Positions 32,446 to 43,387 of a DNA stretch of 64,000 nt are shown in pieces (the stretch's first letter is position 1; the number at the start of each line of letters is the position of its first letter). The notes below the pieces were generated by a model. That model made no database searches and had not been told where the DNA came from. It saw nothing but the letters and a program-made list of their open reading frames with translations. The DNA is taken from positions 2,046,001 to 2,110,000 of the forward strand of contig NC_056052.1 of the NCBI RefSeq assembly GCF_004379255.2, written 5' to 3'. Origin of the DNA: Salvia splendens (taxonomy: Eukaryota; Streptophyta; Magnoliopsida; Lamiales; Lamiaceae). The translations under genes were made by a program, and so were the position numbers.

Positions 32446-33858
32446 TCACTCCTCGCCGTCGTCCTCATCTCCATCGTCGCCCAGCGCTTCTTCACCGTCG
32501 TCGCCGCCGCCTCCGTCGCCACCTACGCCGCGGCTATTCCCGCCGGTGTCCCTCCTCATCGCCTCCAATTCTTCACGCTGGCTCTGGAGCAATACACGAA
32601 GAAAATCCTTCACCTCGGGGTCCACCGCAGCTTGGACGTCGGCTAAGGTCTTCACCATTTGAGCGCGCGTTTGTTGGCGCGCGAAGAATTTGAGCTCCTC
32701 GGTAGACCTGCCGAGGGGGGATGTCGAATGGACCCCCTGAGAACTCGGGATGCCCCCCCTCACAACCTGTTGCGCCCGCTTTTGGCCAACCAGGCGAGGT
32801 CGGCGACCGAATGAACGAGGAGTCGGGACCTCCTGGACCGTCTCGGAGAGGTCTGTCGAACCACTGCTGCCGCCGCTATAATCTCCGGTATAGTTCAGTT
32901 TCTGCCTCTTCGGCCAGCCAGCGTCGACGCCTGCCCGGAATTTCTCTGACTCGTTGAGCACAACGTAGCAGTTCCAGTAGGTGAACTCATAGTACTTCTT
33001 CTGCGGATCGGGGTAGGCTCTCTCCGCAATCCTCCTGCAGTCTTCCTCTGTTTGGCCACTGGTCTGCATGCGGAGGGCGTTGGAGTACAAACCCGAAAAT
33101 CGAGAGACGCCAGACCTGATTCTGTCCCAGCACTTCCGGACCTCCTCCCCGGTGCACGGTCTCCCTTCAGGGCAAAATGCCCTGTAGGCTGCGGCTATCT
33201 TGGGCCACAAGTTGACGATCCTCTGGTTGTTCGAAACGAGAGGATCGTCGCAGACACTCACCCACGCCTTGGCAACCGCAACGTTCTCCGCGTCCGTCCA
33301 CTTCCTCCGGCCCCGGATTTCGGCCTCCGGCTGCGACGACTCGCCGACCTTCTTGGCCTTGCCCTTCTTCTTACCACGCCCTACTCCCTGGCTTTGAATG
33401 AGAGTTTCCGGAACCTCGTTCATATCAAAACCCAAGTCCGCTAAGGAGAAGGTCTCCGTATACTGTGCATCCGTTGGGGTCGATGTGTGTGAAGAACCGG
33501 TGGAAAAATCAAAAGTCGGCCGATAGGCGTTGTCCCCCCCGTGCGTCCCCTGCGCCGGGGGAATCATCTGCTGCGCCGGTGGAATCATCTGCTGCGCCGG
33601 TGGCTGCATCCCGGGTGCCCACCCCGGCATCATCTGCATAGGGGGCTGCATGCCAGGTGCCCACCCCGGCATCATCTGCTGCCACGGGTACATGTTGTAG
33701 TACCCGGTCATCGGAGGCCAACCACCTCCCCCAGGAGCCTGGGAAGTATGGGACCCTACCCCGGGAGTCGGGGGCGTCTGAGACCCTACACCGGGAGGCG
33801 GGGGAGTCTGAGACCATCCCCCGGGAGTCACTGGAGTACCGTCGTAGTTGTTCTCCAT
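32446..33858 (-). CDS. Harbinger-associated SANT/Myb-like (trihelix-type) protein
   Basis: A single exon of 470 codons with no stops or frameshift. The N-terminal 120 residues are Pro/Gly/Met-rich with short internal repeats (MMPGWAPGMQPP twice, QQMIPPA twice). A basic patch (GRGKKKGKAKK, about 160-170) may be a nuclear localisation signal. The conserved domain spans about 185-310: RKWTDAENVAVAKAWVSVCD, LWPKIAAAYRAFCPEG, VRKCWDRIRSGVSRF, YPDPQKKYYEFTYWNCYVVL. This matches the plant SANT/trihelix-like family often linked to the NAM-associated C-terminal domain. The tail is very acidic (DDGEEALGDDGDEDDGEE). In PIF/Harbinger transposons this second protein helps the transposase enter the nucleus and bind the ends. 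Here it sits alone in an element flanked by TIRs and TTA. Automated databases often mislabel such genes as glutathione S-transferase T3-like. Confidence 0.85.
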   Translation of the reverse strand: MENNYDGTPVTPGGWSQTPPPPGVGSQTPPTPGVGSHTSQAPGGGGWPPMTGYYNMYPWQQMMPGWAPGMQPPMQMMPGWAPGMQPPAQQMIPPAQQMIPPAQGTHGGDNAYRPTFDFSTGSSHTSTPTDAQYTETFSLADLGFDMNEVPETLIQSQGVGRGKKKGKAKKVGESSQPEAEIRGRRKWTDAENVAVAKAWVSVCDDPLVSNNQRIVNLWPKIAAAYRAFCPEGRPCTGEEVRKCWDRIRSGVSRFSGLYSNALRMQTSGQTEEDCRRIAERAYPDPQKKYYEFTYWNCYVVLNESEKFRAGVDAGWPKRQKLNYTGDYSGGSSGSTDLSETVQEVPTPRSFGRRPRLVGQKRAQQVVRGGIPSSQGVHSTSPLGRSTEELKFFARQQTRAQMVKTLADVQAAVDPEVKDFLRVLLQSQREELEAMRRDTGGNSRGVGGDGGGGDDGEEALGDDGDEDDGEE

Positions 33859-33861
33859 TGC

Positions 33862-33966
33862 TCGTTATTGATCTTGAACAGAAAGTAAGGTAGAGAGAGT
33901 ACTCGTTAAAACAAGTGGTGCGAATGAAAATGACGTTCAAAGCGCGTATATGTAGTGTTTTCAAAA
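33862..33966 (-). promoter_or_regulatory. Promoter and 5' leader of Harbinger element 2 (shared with element 1)
   Basis: On the minus strand it reads aacactacatatacgcgctttg, then the block cattttcattcgcaccactt, gttttaacgagtactctctc and a tail close to that of element 1. Over roughly 85 bp only a handful of bases differ. The TATA core is weaker (tacatata). Confidence 0.75.
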
Positions 33967-34187
33967 GAAAAAAAAATAAAAAATAAAATCTGACGCCGGT
34001 TTGACGCCGATCCGGGACCCACAATGGCGCCGTGAGGATCGGCGTCGGAACCGGCGTCATCGCGCGAATCGGCATGGCCACGCCGATTTTGACGCCGATT
34101 TCGCCGACGCCGGTTCCAATGGTTCGGCGTCAGAACCGGCGTCGGCAAAAAATCGGCGTCGCGACGCCGGCATTGGAGATGCTCTTA

Positions 34188-34916
34188 TAAAATACTCCTA
34201 TGAAACAGTGAAAATTTAGTGAGATATTGCTCTCTATTAACTTATACAAGATTAAAGTCGAAGAAAATATTATTCATATCGGATTAGAAAATTAATCCAA
34301 TTCATAAAATTTGTGATTTTGAATTGTACCACTTAATGCCAGTAAAAAATCTTGCATAACTATACGATAGAAAAACTCAGTAGATAGTTATAAAAGTATA
34401 GTTCTGATTAGAGAAATGTTAGAAACAGTACACACCATGTCCAAAAAATATGAAAAAAAAATTACATAATGTCAGTCAATAGTAACGTCATTTAACAATA
34501 GCCTGGCTCACCCGGAACATACACCACTTGCTCTAGGAGCTCGCCTACGACTCCTATTAGTCAAAGTCAAAAAATTCAAAAAAATCTATTAGTTTTGACT
34601 TTTCATAGATATCATAGTGCAACGGCTCCGCTTCAGTTTTTTGGGATTAGGTTAACTTTCTTGCTTTGCGCGTTGTTCATTGTCAGCGAAGGTCGACAAT
34701 AACATTTTTCACTGTTTATAACTTTGACAAGTTCCATTCTTCTATTCGGCATCACTTCGCTTACATGTAATGGTTGTATTTGTATGCACGCAACGGTGGT
34801 TGACGGTGGCTTTCTCGCCTGGGACATCACATTCTAGAGCATGGAGTGCCCGTGAAAGCACCAAGTTATTGCCCTCCGTGTGCCTTCTATAGATGCGACA
34901 TGCTGGCCTACCAGGC
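34188..34916. other. Non-coding stretch
   Basis: No supported gene. It is AT-rich until about 34700. The part near 34800-34910 is less AT-rich and has lost any clear frame. Confidence 0.4.
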
Positions 34917-35525
34917 ACTGGCGGATCCAACTGAGAGCAAGGGGGTACGACTGTATCCCCAAATAATTCCATTCTTACTATATTATTGAGAAGAATTTAA
35001 CAAATGGCATAGGTAGTCTAGTGGTAAATGAGCCACTTCTCACAGTGTTGGCATTAGATTGGTTGCTCCTCTCTTTGTCACTTTTCTTTCTAGATCTTAG
35101 GTAGTTTTTTAATGTTATTATGCAGATTTTAGGTATCTTTTAAATATCACTATTTCTTTTTTATTATTCTAGTTTATAATTTAGATATTAGGGTAGTTTT
35201 TTGTTGTTATTATTCTATATTATGCAGATTTTAGATAGCTTTTAAATGTTACTATTTATTTTTTATGATAATATTTTATATTTTTAGATATTAGGTAGTT
35301 GCAATTTATTTTAGTTAACGTTTTAATACTTGGAATGAATTCAAAATATTCAATTTTCCGACCATTTTTAGATACTAGATAGTTTAAATTTTTTTATGAT
35401 TATGTGACTTTAAACTTGAACATTATTTTTTAAATATATTATTATAATATTATTTAATTTTTAATATGGTATGTTTTATTTTGTTATAAAATTCGAACCC
35501 CTATCCAAAAGTCTGGATCCGCCGG
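34917..35525. mobile_element. hAT-like non-autonomous element 2
   Basis: The ends cactggcggatccaactga and, inverted, cccggcggatccagacttt resemble those at 5552-6733, and the same gggggtac motif follows the left end. A degenerate tRNA-like segment (ggtagtctagtggtaa) lies at about 35007. No gene and no clear target duplication were found. Confidence 0.55.
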
Positions 35526-35867
35526 GACACACTCTACGTCCACTCCCTCCGCCAGTTCTACACCGGCTGCCTCATCGTCGGATACTCTGTTCTACACTGA
35601 GTCGCTGACTATGAGAATATTGGCGCCGGCGCCGTGACGGATGGAGTCGGAGGAGTTTACGATGGGGAGTTCCAATATTCTTCATTTAGTTTTGTGTTGT
35701 AATTTTCTCGATTTGTATAGTTTATCGAAATCACTTTTTTGGATAACTATAGTAGTAGTATTGAATTTAATTGAAAGATTACTCTATGGTAAGTGGAGAT
35801 TACATATTACAATTGGTCTACATCTCTTAACTTTTTTATGATGGAGACAAAAACATGAAAAAATTAA
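35526..35867. other. Unrecognised sequence upstream of the Copia array
   Basis: The first 100 bp (ctctacgtccactccctccg and following) is GC-rich and gene-like but has no usable frame; it may be the other half of a fragment split by the hAT-like element. The rest is AT-rich. No LTR is present, so the first array unit lacks its 5' LTR. Confidence 0.4.
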
Positions 35868-35871
35868 CAAC

Positions 35872-38355
35872 AACAAAGATCACGAGGTGATCGCAATGGT
35901 CTCCGATGTGAACCATGGTAACAATCCAAATGAATGGTTTGTTGATACAGGTGCCACATGTCATGTGTGCTCCGAAAGAAGCGTTTTTTCTACCTACAAA
36001 TCTGTTGGAGGTAGAAAAGTACGTATGGGAAACCAAGCCTCTTCTAAGGTGGTTGGTGTGGGTAATGTGTTCCTAAAATTAGGATCTGGAAAAGTTCTTA
36101 CCCTTAGGGATGTACTGCATGTCCCAGACATCCGAAATAATTTGGTGTCAGGCTCACTTCTAGTAAATCATGGATTTTCACTAGAATTTGAGTGTGAAAA
36201 GGTTATATTGACCAAGTATGAAAAGTTCATAGGTGAAGGTCACCTAGTGAATGGGCTTTTTGAGCTGAATGTTACGGTCATTCACCGTGGAAAAGGAATA
36301 AGCAATAAGGAAAATGACACATCCTCTTATTTGCTTGAAAGCTCTGACTTATGGCACAATAGATTGGGACATGTAAATCTAAATGCTATAAAAAGATTAG
36401 TAAATCTTAATTTACTAAAAGTAGATAAGTTTAACTCACAAGAAAGATGTGAAGTGTGTGTTGAAGCCAAAATGGCTAAACTGCCGTTCCATTCGGTAGA
36501 GCGAAGCACAAAACCTCTAGAGTTAATCCATACAGACGTATGTGATTTAAAATTTGTGCAAACTAGAGGTGGTAAAAAGTATTTCATCACATTTATAGAT
36601 GATTGCACAAGGTATTGTTACCTTTACTTATTAAGAAGTAAAGATGAGGCAATTGAAGCGTTTAAAGACTTCAAAAATGAAGCCGAAAATCAACTTAATT
36701 GTCGAATTAAGTGTGTTCGAAGTGATAGAGGTGGTGAGTATGTAGCGCCGTTTGCAGAATTATGCCATGCAAGTGGTATAATTCACCAAACCACAGCTCC
36801 ATATTCTCCTCAATCAAATGGTGTTGCTGAACGCAAAAATCGAACACTAAAAGAGATGATGAATGCTTTGTTGATTAATTCAGGATTACCCCAAAACATG
36901 TGGGGGGAAGCTGTGTTAACAGCGAATCATATCCTGAACAAAATTCCACTAAAAAATAGGGATGTAACTCCTTATGAGTTGTGGAAAGGGAAGAAACCTT
37001 CGTATTCATACCTCAAAGTGTGGGGGTGTTTAGCGAAGGTAGAAGTGCCACCTCCGAAACAAGTTGCAATAGGCCCTAAAACAGTCGATTGCATCTTTAT
37101 TGGCCATGCACTTAATAGTAGTGCCTATCGTTTCCTAGTCCATAGGTCAGCTGTGCCTGGCGTGGCTGAAGGAATAACGATTGAGTCAAGGAATGCTATA
37201 TTCTTTGAGAATGTTTACCCTTGTAAGGGGCAAGAGCGTAAAGTATGCAAACTGGTAAAGTCATTATATGGGTTGAAGCAAGCACCATTACAATGGCATT
37301 TAAAATTTGACAACGTGATGTTGGCAAATGGTTTCACTATCAATGAGTGCGATAAGTGTGTTTACATTAAGAACACAGATAACGGTTTTATTATTGTGTG
37401 TCTTTATGTAGATGATATGTTGATTACGGGCAGCAATAGTGCCATTATCAACGAAACCAAAAACATGTTGAAGAGAAATTTCGACATGAAAGATATGGGT
37501 TTAGCTGATGTGATTCTCGGAATCAAAATTAAAAGGAATCATGAGGGAATTGCTCTGACACAATCTCATTATATTGAGAAAGTGCTAAAGAAATTTCACT
37601 CATTCGATTGTGAGCCAGCTAAGACTCCATTGGAACCCAACGTGCATTTGAGTAAGCACACGGGTGAACCTGTAGCTCAAGAAGAATATGCAAGGATCAT
37701 AGGGAGTTTGATGTTTATCACAAACTGCACCCGACCAGATCTTGCGTGTACGGTGAATAAGCTGAGCCGATTTACGAGCAACCCAAGCAAGGAACATTGG
37801 AAAGCTCTGCGTAGGGTTTTGTGATACTTGAAGTATACTCTTAACTTTGAGCTGCAGTACACAAGATATCCTCAAGTACTTGAAGGGTACTGTGATGCAA
37901 ATTGGATCTCTGATTCAAAAGACTCGTTCTCGACGAGTGGTTATGTGTTCACTGTGGGGGGTGGTGCCGTTTCGTGGAAATCAACGAAACAGACGTGTAT
38001 TGCTCGTTCCACCATGGAATCTGAGTTTATCGCATTGGATAAAGCAGGGGAAGAAGCCGAGTGGCTCAGAAATTTCCTAGAATGTATTCCATGTTGGAAG
38101 AAGCCAGTGCCGACAGTAGTGATATACTGTGATAGCCAAGCAGCTATAGGGAGAGCACATAGTGGCTTATACAATGGTAAGTCTCGACATATTCGTCGGC
38201 GACATAATACCGTCAGGCAATTGATCACAAGTGGTGTTATCACAGTTGACTATGTAAGGTCAGTGGATAACTTAGCGGATCCGTTAACAAAAGGTTTAAA
38301 CCGTGATCAAATGCATAAATTGCTAAAAGGAATGGGACTGAAAATCACATCTTAA
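35872..38355 (+). pseudogene. Array unit 1: Copia pol, 5'-truncated
   Basis: It starts at the protease ([13 protein letters not shown]) and continues with the GAG-pre-integrase box ([13 protein letters not shown]) and an integrase with [15 protein letters not shown] and [10 protein letters not shown]. The integrase C-terminus and the first half of reverse transcriptase are deleted: [13 protein letters not shown] joins directly to [18 protein letters not shown]. The active-site motif YVDDMLITG is retained. A TGA at 37822-37824 splits off RNase H ([31 protein letters not shown]), which ends at 38355. The TGA probably arose from CGA by a C-to-T change. Confidence 0.9.
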
Positions 38356-38937
38356 AAGATGAATATAGTGGTAACCCAACCATACGATTGGAGATCCCAT
38401 GGGCTTGGTTCAATGGGAAAACGAAGCTATATGAATCTAGTTGTAACACTCGGAAGATTTTTAATCTTCGCCCATTCTTTAGAAAGCATTGAGTGTTGTT
38501 ACCTGCATGTGGTAAGAGGCTAAGTTTTGACCTTTAATGATTCTGAGAAACCTCGAGGAGGTGGATATTGCAGGATACCTAGAAAAGAATCACCTATGTA
38601 AGTGAAGAAGTGTGGGCCGCTTCAACATGTGAATCACTTATGAATCCAAAGTGGTGTTCCATGGCCAGTAAAGGACACAAACGTGAGAACTGATGAGTTT
38701 GTAAATAATATTGTGTCAATATTATTGTCTCGGTATACACCAAGGAGGAATGGTTCAAGGCATCACGTCCACCAGGCCGCCGGTATGCCCGATAGTGTTG
38801 ACTATGGAAAGTTCAAAGCCCCAAGCTACTATTCCAAATGCAATATTGTTTCTCGAGAATTGAGCAAAGAGTCTGCATGCATGCATACACGTCTTGTGTT
38901 GGTTTGAGCTTGCAATGCTCTAACCAATGTGGGGGAT

Positions 38938-39469
38938 TGTTGGAAACGTGTGACATTTGAAAGGTTTCAAACCTTTCACTTTCATGTCCTTTGGTGTTTC
39001 ATGTTCTTGTGTTAATTTTGTGGTTTATGGTGGTTAATTCCATGACCTTCCATGTCCACATTTGATGCCTATAAAAGGCACGGAGTTGTAGAGAGACGAA
39101 CACCAACAACAAACATCATCATCTTTTCTCTCTAAGGTCTCTACATCATAGTGTGCATCTTAGGAGCATTGTCTAGCTCGATTCTCGGAACTCCATCAAG
39201 TTCGCCGGTGCCTAGCGGGTTTGAGGTGCTTCTACACGCTAGGAGAAAGTCGTTTTATCTTTGGGGGCAATACGCCATTCCGTGAGCACTAGCCGGGGCG
39301 TAATTTGTCTTGCGGAAAGAGGGCTTTCCTCGACTCGACTTATAAATTTGGTTTGCTTTATTTCCGTTGTAATTTTCATTCCTCTTTTTGTTGCAAGTTT
39401 CCTTTTGATTGTAATAGTTAGAGTACCGCCTGTACACGGCTTGGGAATTTCTTCCCATTATTTCTAACA
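38938..39469 (+). repeat. Array LTR 1
   Basis: 532 bp, TGTTGGAAACG to ATTTCTAACA, preceded by the polypurine tract aatgtgggggat. It has a clear TATA box, ctataaaagg, near 39069. Confidence 0.92.
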
Positions 39470-42400
39470 ATCGCAAGACAAATTAGTGTACTCTTCTAAG
39501 ACAGGATTATACCAATTGAAGTTGGAGGAAACATGAGCACCAAAGCTGGAATGAAGAAACGAACAATACCAATATTCATGAGCTACGAAATGGTTAATTC
39601 CTTGAGATCTATTCTCTTGAGAATTGTGTTTATCGTTTGTCAGTTGACAAGCAAGACCAATTTTGACTTGGTAGTAATAATTGGGATGCATGGGTTGTTG
39701 AATATACCAATGCACATATGGTTCAATATAATTGTGTACTTATTGTTGGAGACAATATTGTGCAAATTATTTGAACGTGTTGTTATAAACAACAAAGATC
39801 ACGAGGTGATCGCAATGGTCTCCGATGTGAACCATGGTAACAATCCAAATGAATGGTTTGTTGATACAGGTGCCACATGTCATGTGTGCTCCGAAAGAAG
39901 CGTTTTTTCTACCTACAAATCTGTTGGAGGTAGAAAAGTACGTATGGGAAACCAAGCCTCTTCTAAGGTGGTTGGTGTGGGTAATGTGTTCCTAAAATTA
40001 GGATCTGGAAAAGTTCTTACCCTTAGGGATGTACTGCATGTCCCAGACATCCGAAATAATTTGGTGTCAGGCTCACTTCTAGTAAATCATGGATTTTCAC
40101 TAGAATTTGAGTGTGAAAAGGTTATATTGACCAAGTATGAAAAGTTCATAGGTGAAGGTCACCTAGTGAATGGGCTTTTTGAGCTGAATGTTACGGTCAT
40201 TCACCGTGGAAAAGGAATAAGCAATAAGGAAAATGACACATCCTCTTATTTGCTTGAAAGCTCTGACTTATGGCACAATAGATTGGGACATGTAAATCTA
40301 AATGCTATAAAAAGATTAGTAAATCTTAATTTACTAAAAGTAGATAAGTTTAACTCACAAGAAAGATGTGAAGTGTGTGTTGAAGCCAAAATGGCTAAAC
40401 TGCCGTTCCATTCGGTAGAGCGAAGCACAAACCTCTAGAGTTAATCCATACAGACGTATGTGATTTAAAATTTGTGCAAACTAGAGGTGGTAAAAAGTAT
40501 TTCATCACATTTATAGATGATTGCACAAGGTATTGTTACCTTTACTTATTAAGAAGTAAAGATGAGGCAATTGAAGCGTTTAAAGACTTCAAAAATGAAG
40601 CCGAAAATCAACTTAATTGTCGAATTAAGTGTGTTCGAAGTGATAGAGGTGGTGAGTATGTAGCGCCGTTTGCAGAATTATGCCATGCAAGTGGTATAAT
40701 TCACCAAACCACAGCTCCATATTCTCCTCAATCAAATGGTGTTGCTGAACGCAAAAATCGAACACTAAAAGAGATGATGAATGCTTTGTTGATTAATTCA
40801 GGATTACCCCAAAACATGTGGGGGGAAGCTGTGTTAACAGCGAATCATATCCTGAACAAAATTCCACTAAAAAATAGGGATGTAACTCCTTATGAGTTGT
40901 GGAAAGGGAAGAAACCTTCGTATTCATACCTCAAAGTGTGGGGGTGTTTAGCGAAGGTAGAAGTGCCACCTCCGAAACAAGTTGCAATAGGCCCTAAAAC
41001 AGTCGATTGCATCTTTATTGGCCATGCACTTAATAGTAGTGCCTATCGTTTCCTAGTCCATAGGTCAGCTGTGCCTGGCGTGGCTGAAGGAATAACGATT
41101 GAGTCAAGGAATGCTATATTCTTTGAGAATGTTTACCCTTGTAAGGGGCAAGAGCGTAAAGTATGCAAACTGGTAAAGTCATTATATGGGTTGAAGCAAG
41201 CACCATTACAATGGCATTTAAAATTTGACAACGTGATGTTGGCAAATGGTTTCACTATCAATGAGTGCGATAAGTGTGTTTACATTAAGAACACAGATAA
41301 CGGTTTTATTATTGTGTGTCTTTATGTAGATGATATGTTGATTACGGGCAGCAATAGTGCCATTATCAACGAAACCAAAAACATGTTGAAGAGAAATTTC
41401 GACATGAAAGATATGGGTTTAGCTGATGTGATTCTCGGAATCAAAATTAAAAGGAATCATGAGGGAATTGCTCTGACACAATCTCATTATATTGAGAAAG
41501 TGCTAAAGAAATTTCACTCATTCGATTGTGAGCCAGCTAAGACTCCATTGGAACCCAACGTGCATTTGAGTAAGCACACGGGTGAACCTGTAGCTCAAGA
41601 AGAATATGCAAGGATCATAGGGAGTTTGATGTTTATCACAAACTGCACCCGACCAGATCTTGCGTGTACGGTGAATAAGCTGAGCCGATTTACGAGCAAC
41701 CCAAGCAAGGAACATTGGAAAGCTCTGCGTAGGGTTTTGTGATACTTGAAGTATACTCTTAACTTTGAGCTGCAGTACACAAGATATCCTCAAGTACTTG
41801 AAGGGTACTGTGATGCAAATTGGATCTCTGATTCAAAAGACTCGTTCTCGACGAGTGGTTATGTGTTCACTGTGGGGGGTGGTGCCGTTTCGTGGAAATC
41901 AACGAAACAGACGTGTATTGCTCGTTCCACCATGGAATCTGAGTTTATCGCATTGGATAAAGCAGGGGAAGAAGCCGAGTGGCTCAGAAATTTCCTAGAA
42001 TGTATTCCATGTTGGAAGAAGCCAGTGCCGACAGTAGTGATATACTGTGATAGCCAAGCAGCTATAGGGAGAGCACATAGTGGCTTATACAATGGTAAGT
42101 CTCGACATATTCGTCGGCGACATAATACCGTCAGGCAATTGATCACAAGTGGTGTTATCACAGTTGACTATGTAAGGTCAGTGGATAACTTAGCGGATCC
42201 GTTAACAAAAGGTTTAAACCGTGATCAAATGCATAAATTGCTAAAAGGAATGGGACTGAAAATCACATCTTAAAAGATGAATATAGTGGTAACCCAACCA
42301 TACGATTGGAGATCCCATGGGCTTGGTTCAATGGGAAAACGAAGCTATATGAATCTAGTTGTAACACTCGGAAGATTTTTAATCTTCGCCCATTCTTTAG

Positions 42401-42855
42401 AAAGCATTGAGTGTTGTTACCTGCATGTGGTAAGAGGCTAAGTTTTGACCTTTAATGATTCTGAGAAACCTCGAGGAGGTGGATATTGCAGGATACCTAG
42501 AAAAGAATCACCTATGTAAGTGAAGAAGTGTGGGCCGCTTCAACATGTGAATCACTTATGAATCCAAAGTGGTGTTCCATGGCCAGTAAAGGACACAAAC
42601 GTGAGAACTGATGAGTTTGTAAATAATATTGTGTCAATATTATTGTCTCGGTATACACCAAGGAGGAATGGTTCAAGGCATCACGTCCACCAGGCCGCCG
42701 GTATGCCCGATAGTGTTGACTATGGAAAGTTCAAAGCCCCAAGCTACTATTCCAAATGCAATATTGTTTCTCGAGAATTGAGCAAAGAGTCTGCATGCAT
42801 GCATACACGTCTTGTGTTGGTTTGAGCTTGCAATGCTCTAACCAATGTGGGGGAT
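39470..42855 (+). pseudogene. Array unit 2: Copia internal region with an extra 1-base deletion
   Basis: Same layout and lesions as unit 1, plus a roughly 320 bp segment (39470-39790) between LTR and protease that has no gag or zinc knuckle. A one-base deletion near 40431 (agcacaaacc instead of agcacaaaacc) adds a frameshift in the integrase that the other units do not have. The pol part ends at 42273. Together with 38356-38937 in unit 1, the roughly 580 bp between the RNase H stop and the next LTR is non-coding. Confidence 0.9.
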
Positions 42856-43387
42856 TGTTGGAAACGTGTGACATTTGAAAGGTTTCAAACCTTTCACTTT
42901 CATGTCCTTTGGTGTTTCATGTTCTTGTGTTAATTTTGTGGTTTATGGTGGTTAATTCCATGACCTTCCATGTCCACATTTGATGCCTATAAAAGGCACG
43001 GAGTTGTAGAGAGACGAACACCAACAACAAACATCATCATCTTTTCTCTCTAAGGTCTCTACATCATAGTGTGCATCTTAGGAGCATTGTCTAGCTCGAT
43101 TCTCGGAACTCCATCAAGTTCGCCGGTGCCTAGCGGGTTTGAGGTGCTTCTACACGCTAGGAGAAAGTCGTTTTATCTTTGGGGGCAATACGCCATTCCG
43201 TGAGCACTAGCCGGGGCGTAATTTGTCTTGCGGAAAGAGGGCTTTCCTCGACTCGACTTATAAATTTGGTTTGCTTTATTTCCGTTGTAATTTTCATTCC
43301 TCTTTTTGTTGCAAGTTTCCTTTTGATTGTAATAGTTAGAGTACCGCCTGTACACGGCTTGGGAATTTCTTCCCATTATTTCTAACA
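42856..43387 (+). repeat. Array LTR 2
   Basis: 532 bp; I see no difference from LTR 1 by eye. Same TATA box and polypurine tract. Confidence 0.92.

Larger units (their letters stand above)
32102..34184 (-). mobile_element. PIF/Harbinger element 2, SANT-only, with TTA target duplication
   Basis: Ends GAGCATCTCCAGTAAGAC (left) and GAGCATCTCCAATGCCGG (right, read inward) share 11 exact terminal bases. TTA copies flank the element (32099-32101, 34185-34187). At 2,083 bp it carries one gene, a SANT/Myb-like protein, and no transposase. The promoter-side end (about 33985-34184) is GC-rich with about ten GACGCCG/CGGCGTC motifs. The other end has two copies (about 32119-32152 and 32207-32246) of a 35 bp repeat around a spacer also found in element 1 (ctgccacatcatcagcacta on the plus strand). 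Confidence 0.88.

Noticed and set aside
39533..39790. First ~85 residues of the long array frames as a membrane protein domain
   Set aside because: Hydrophobic, without gag or zinc knuckle; more likely chance translation of a non-coding segment in phase with pol.
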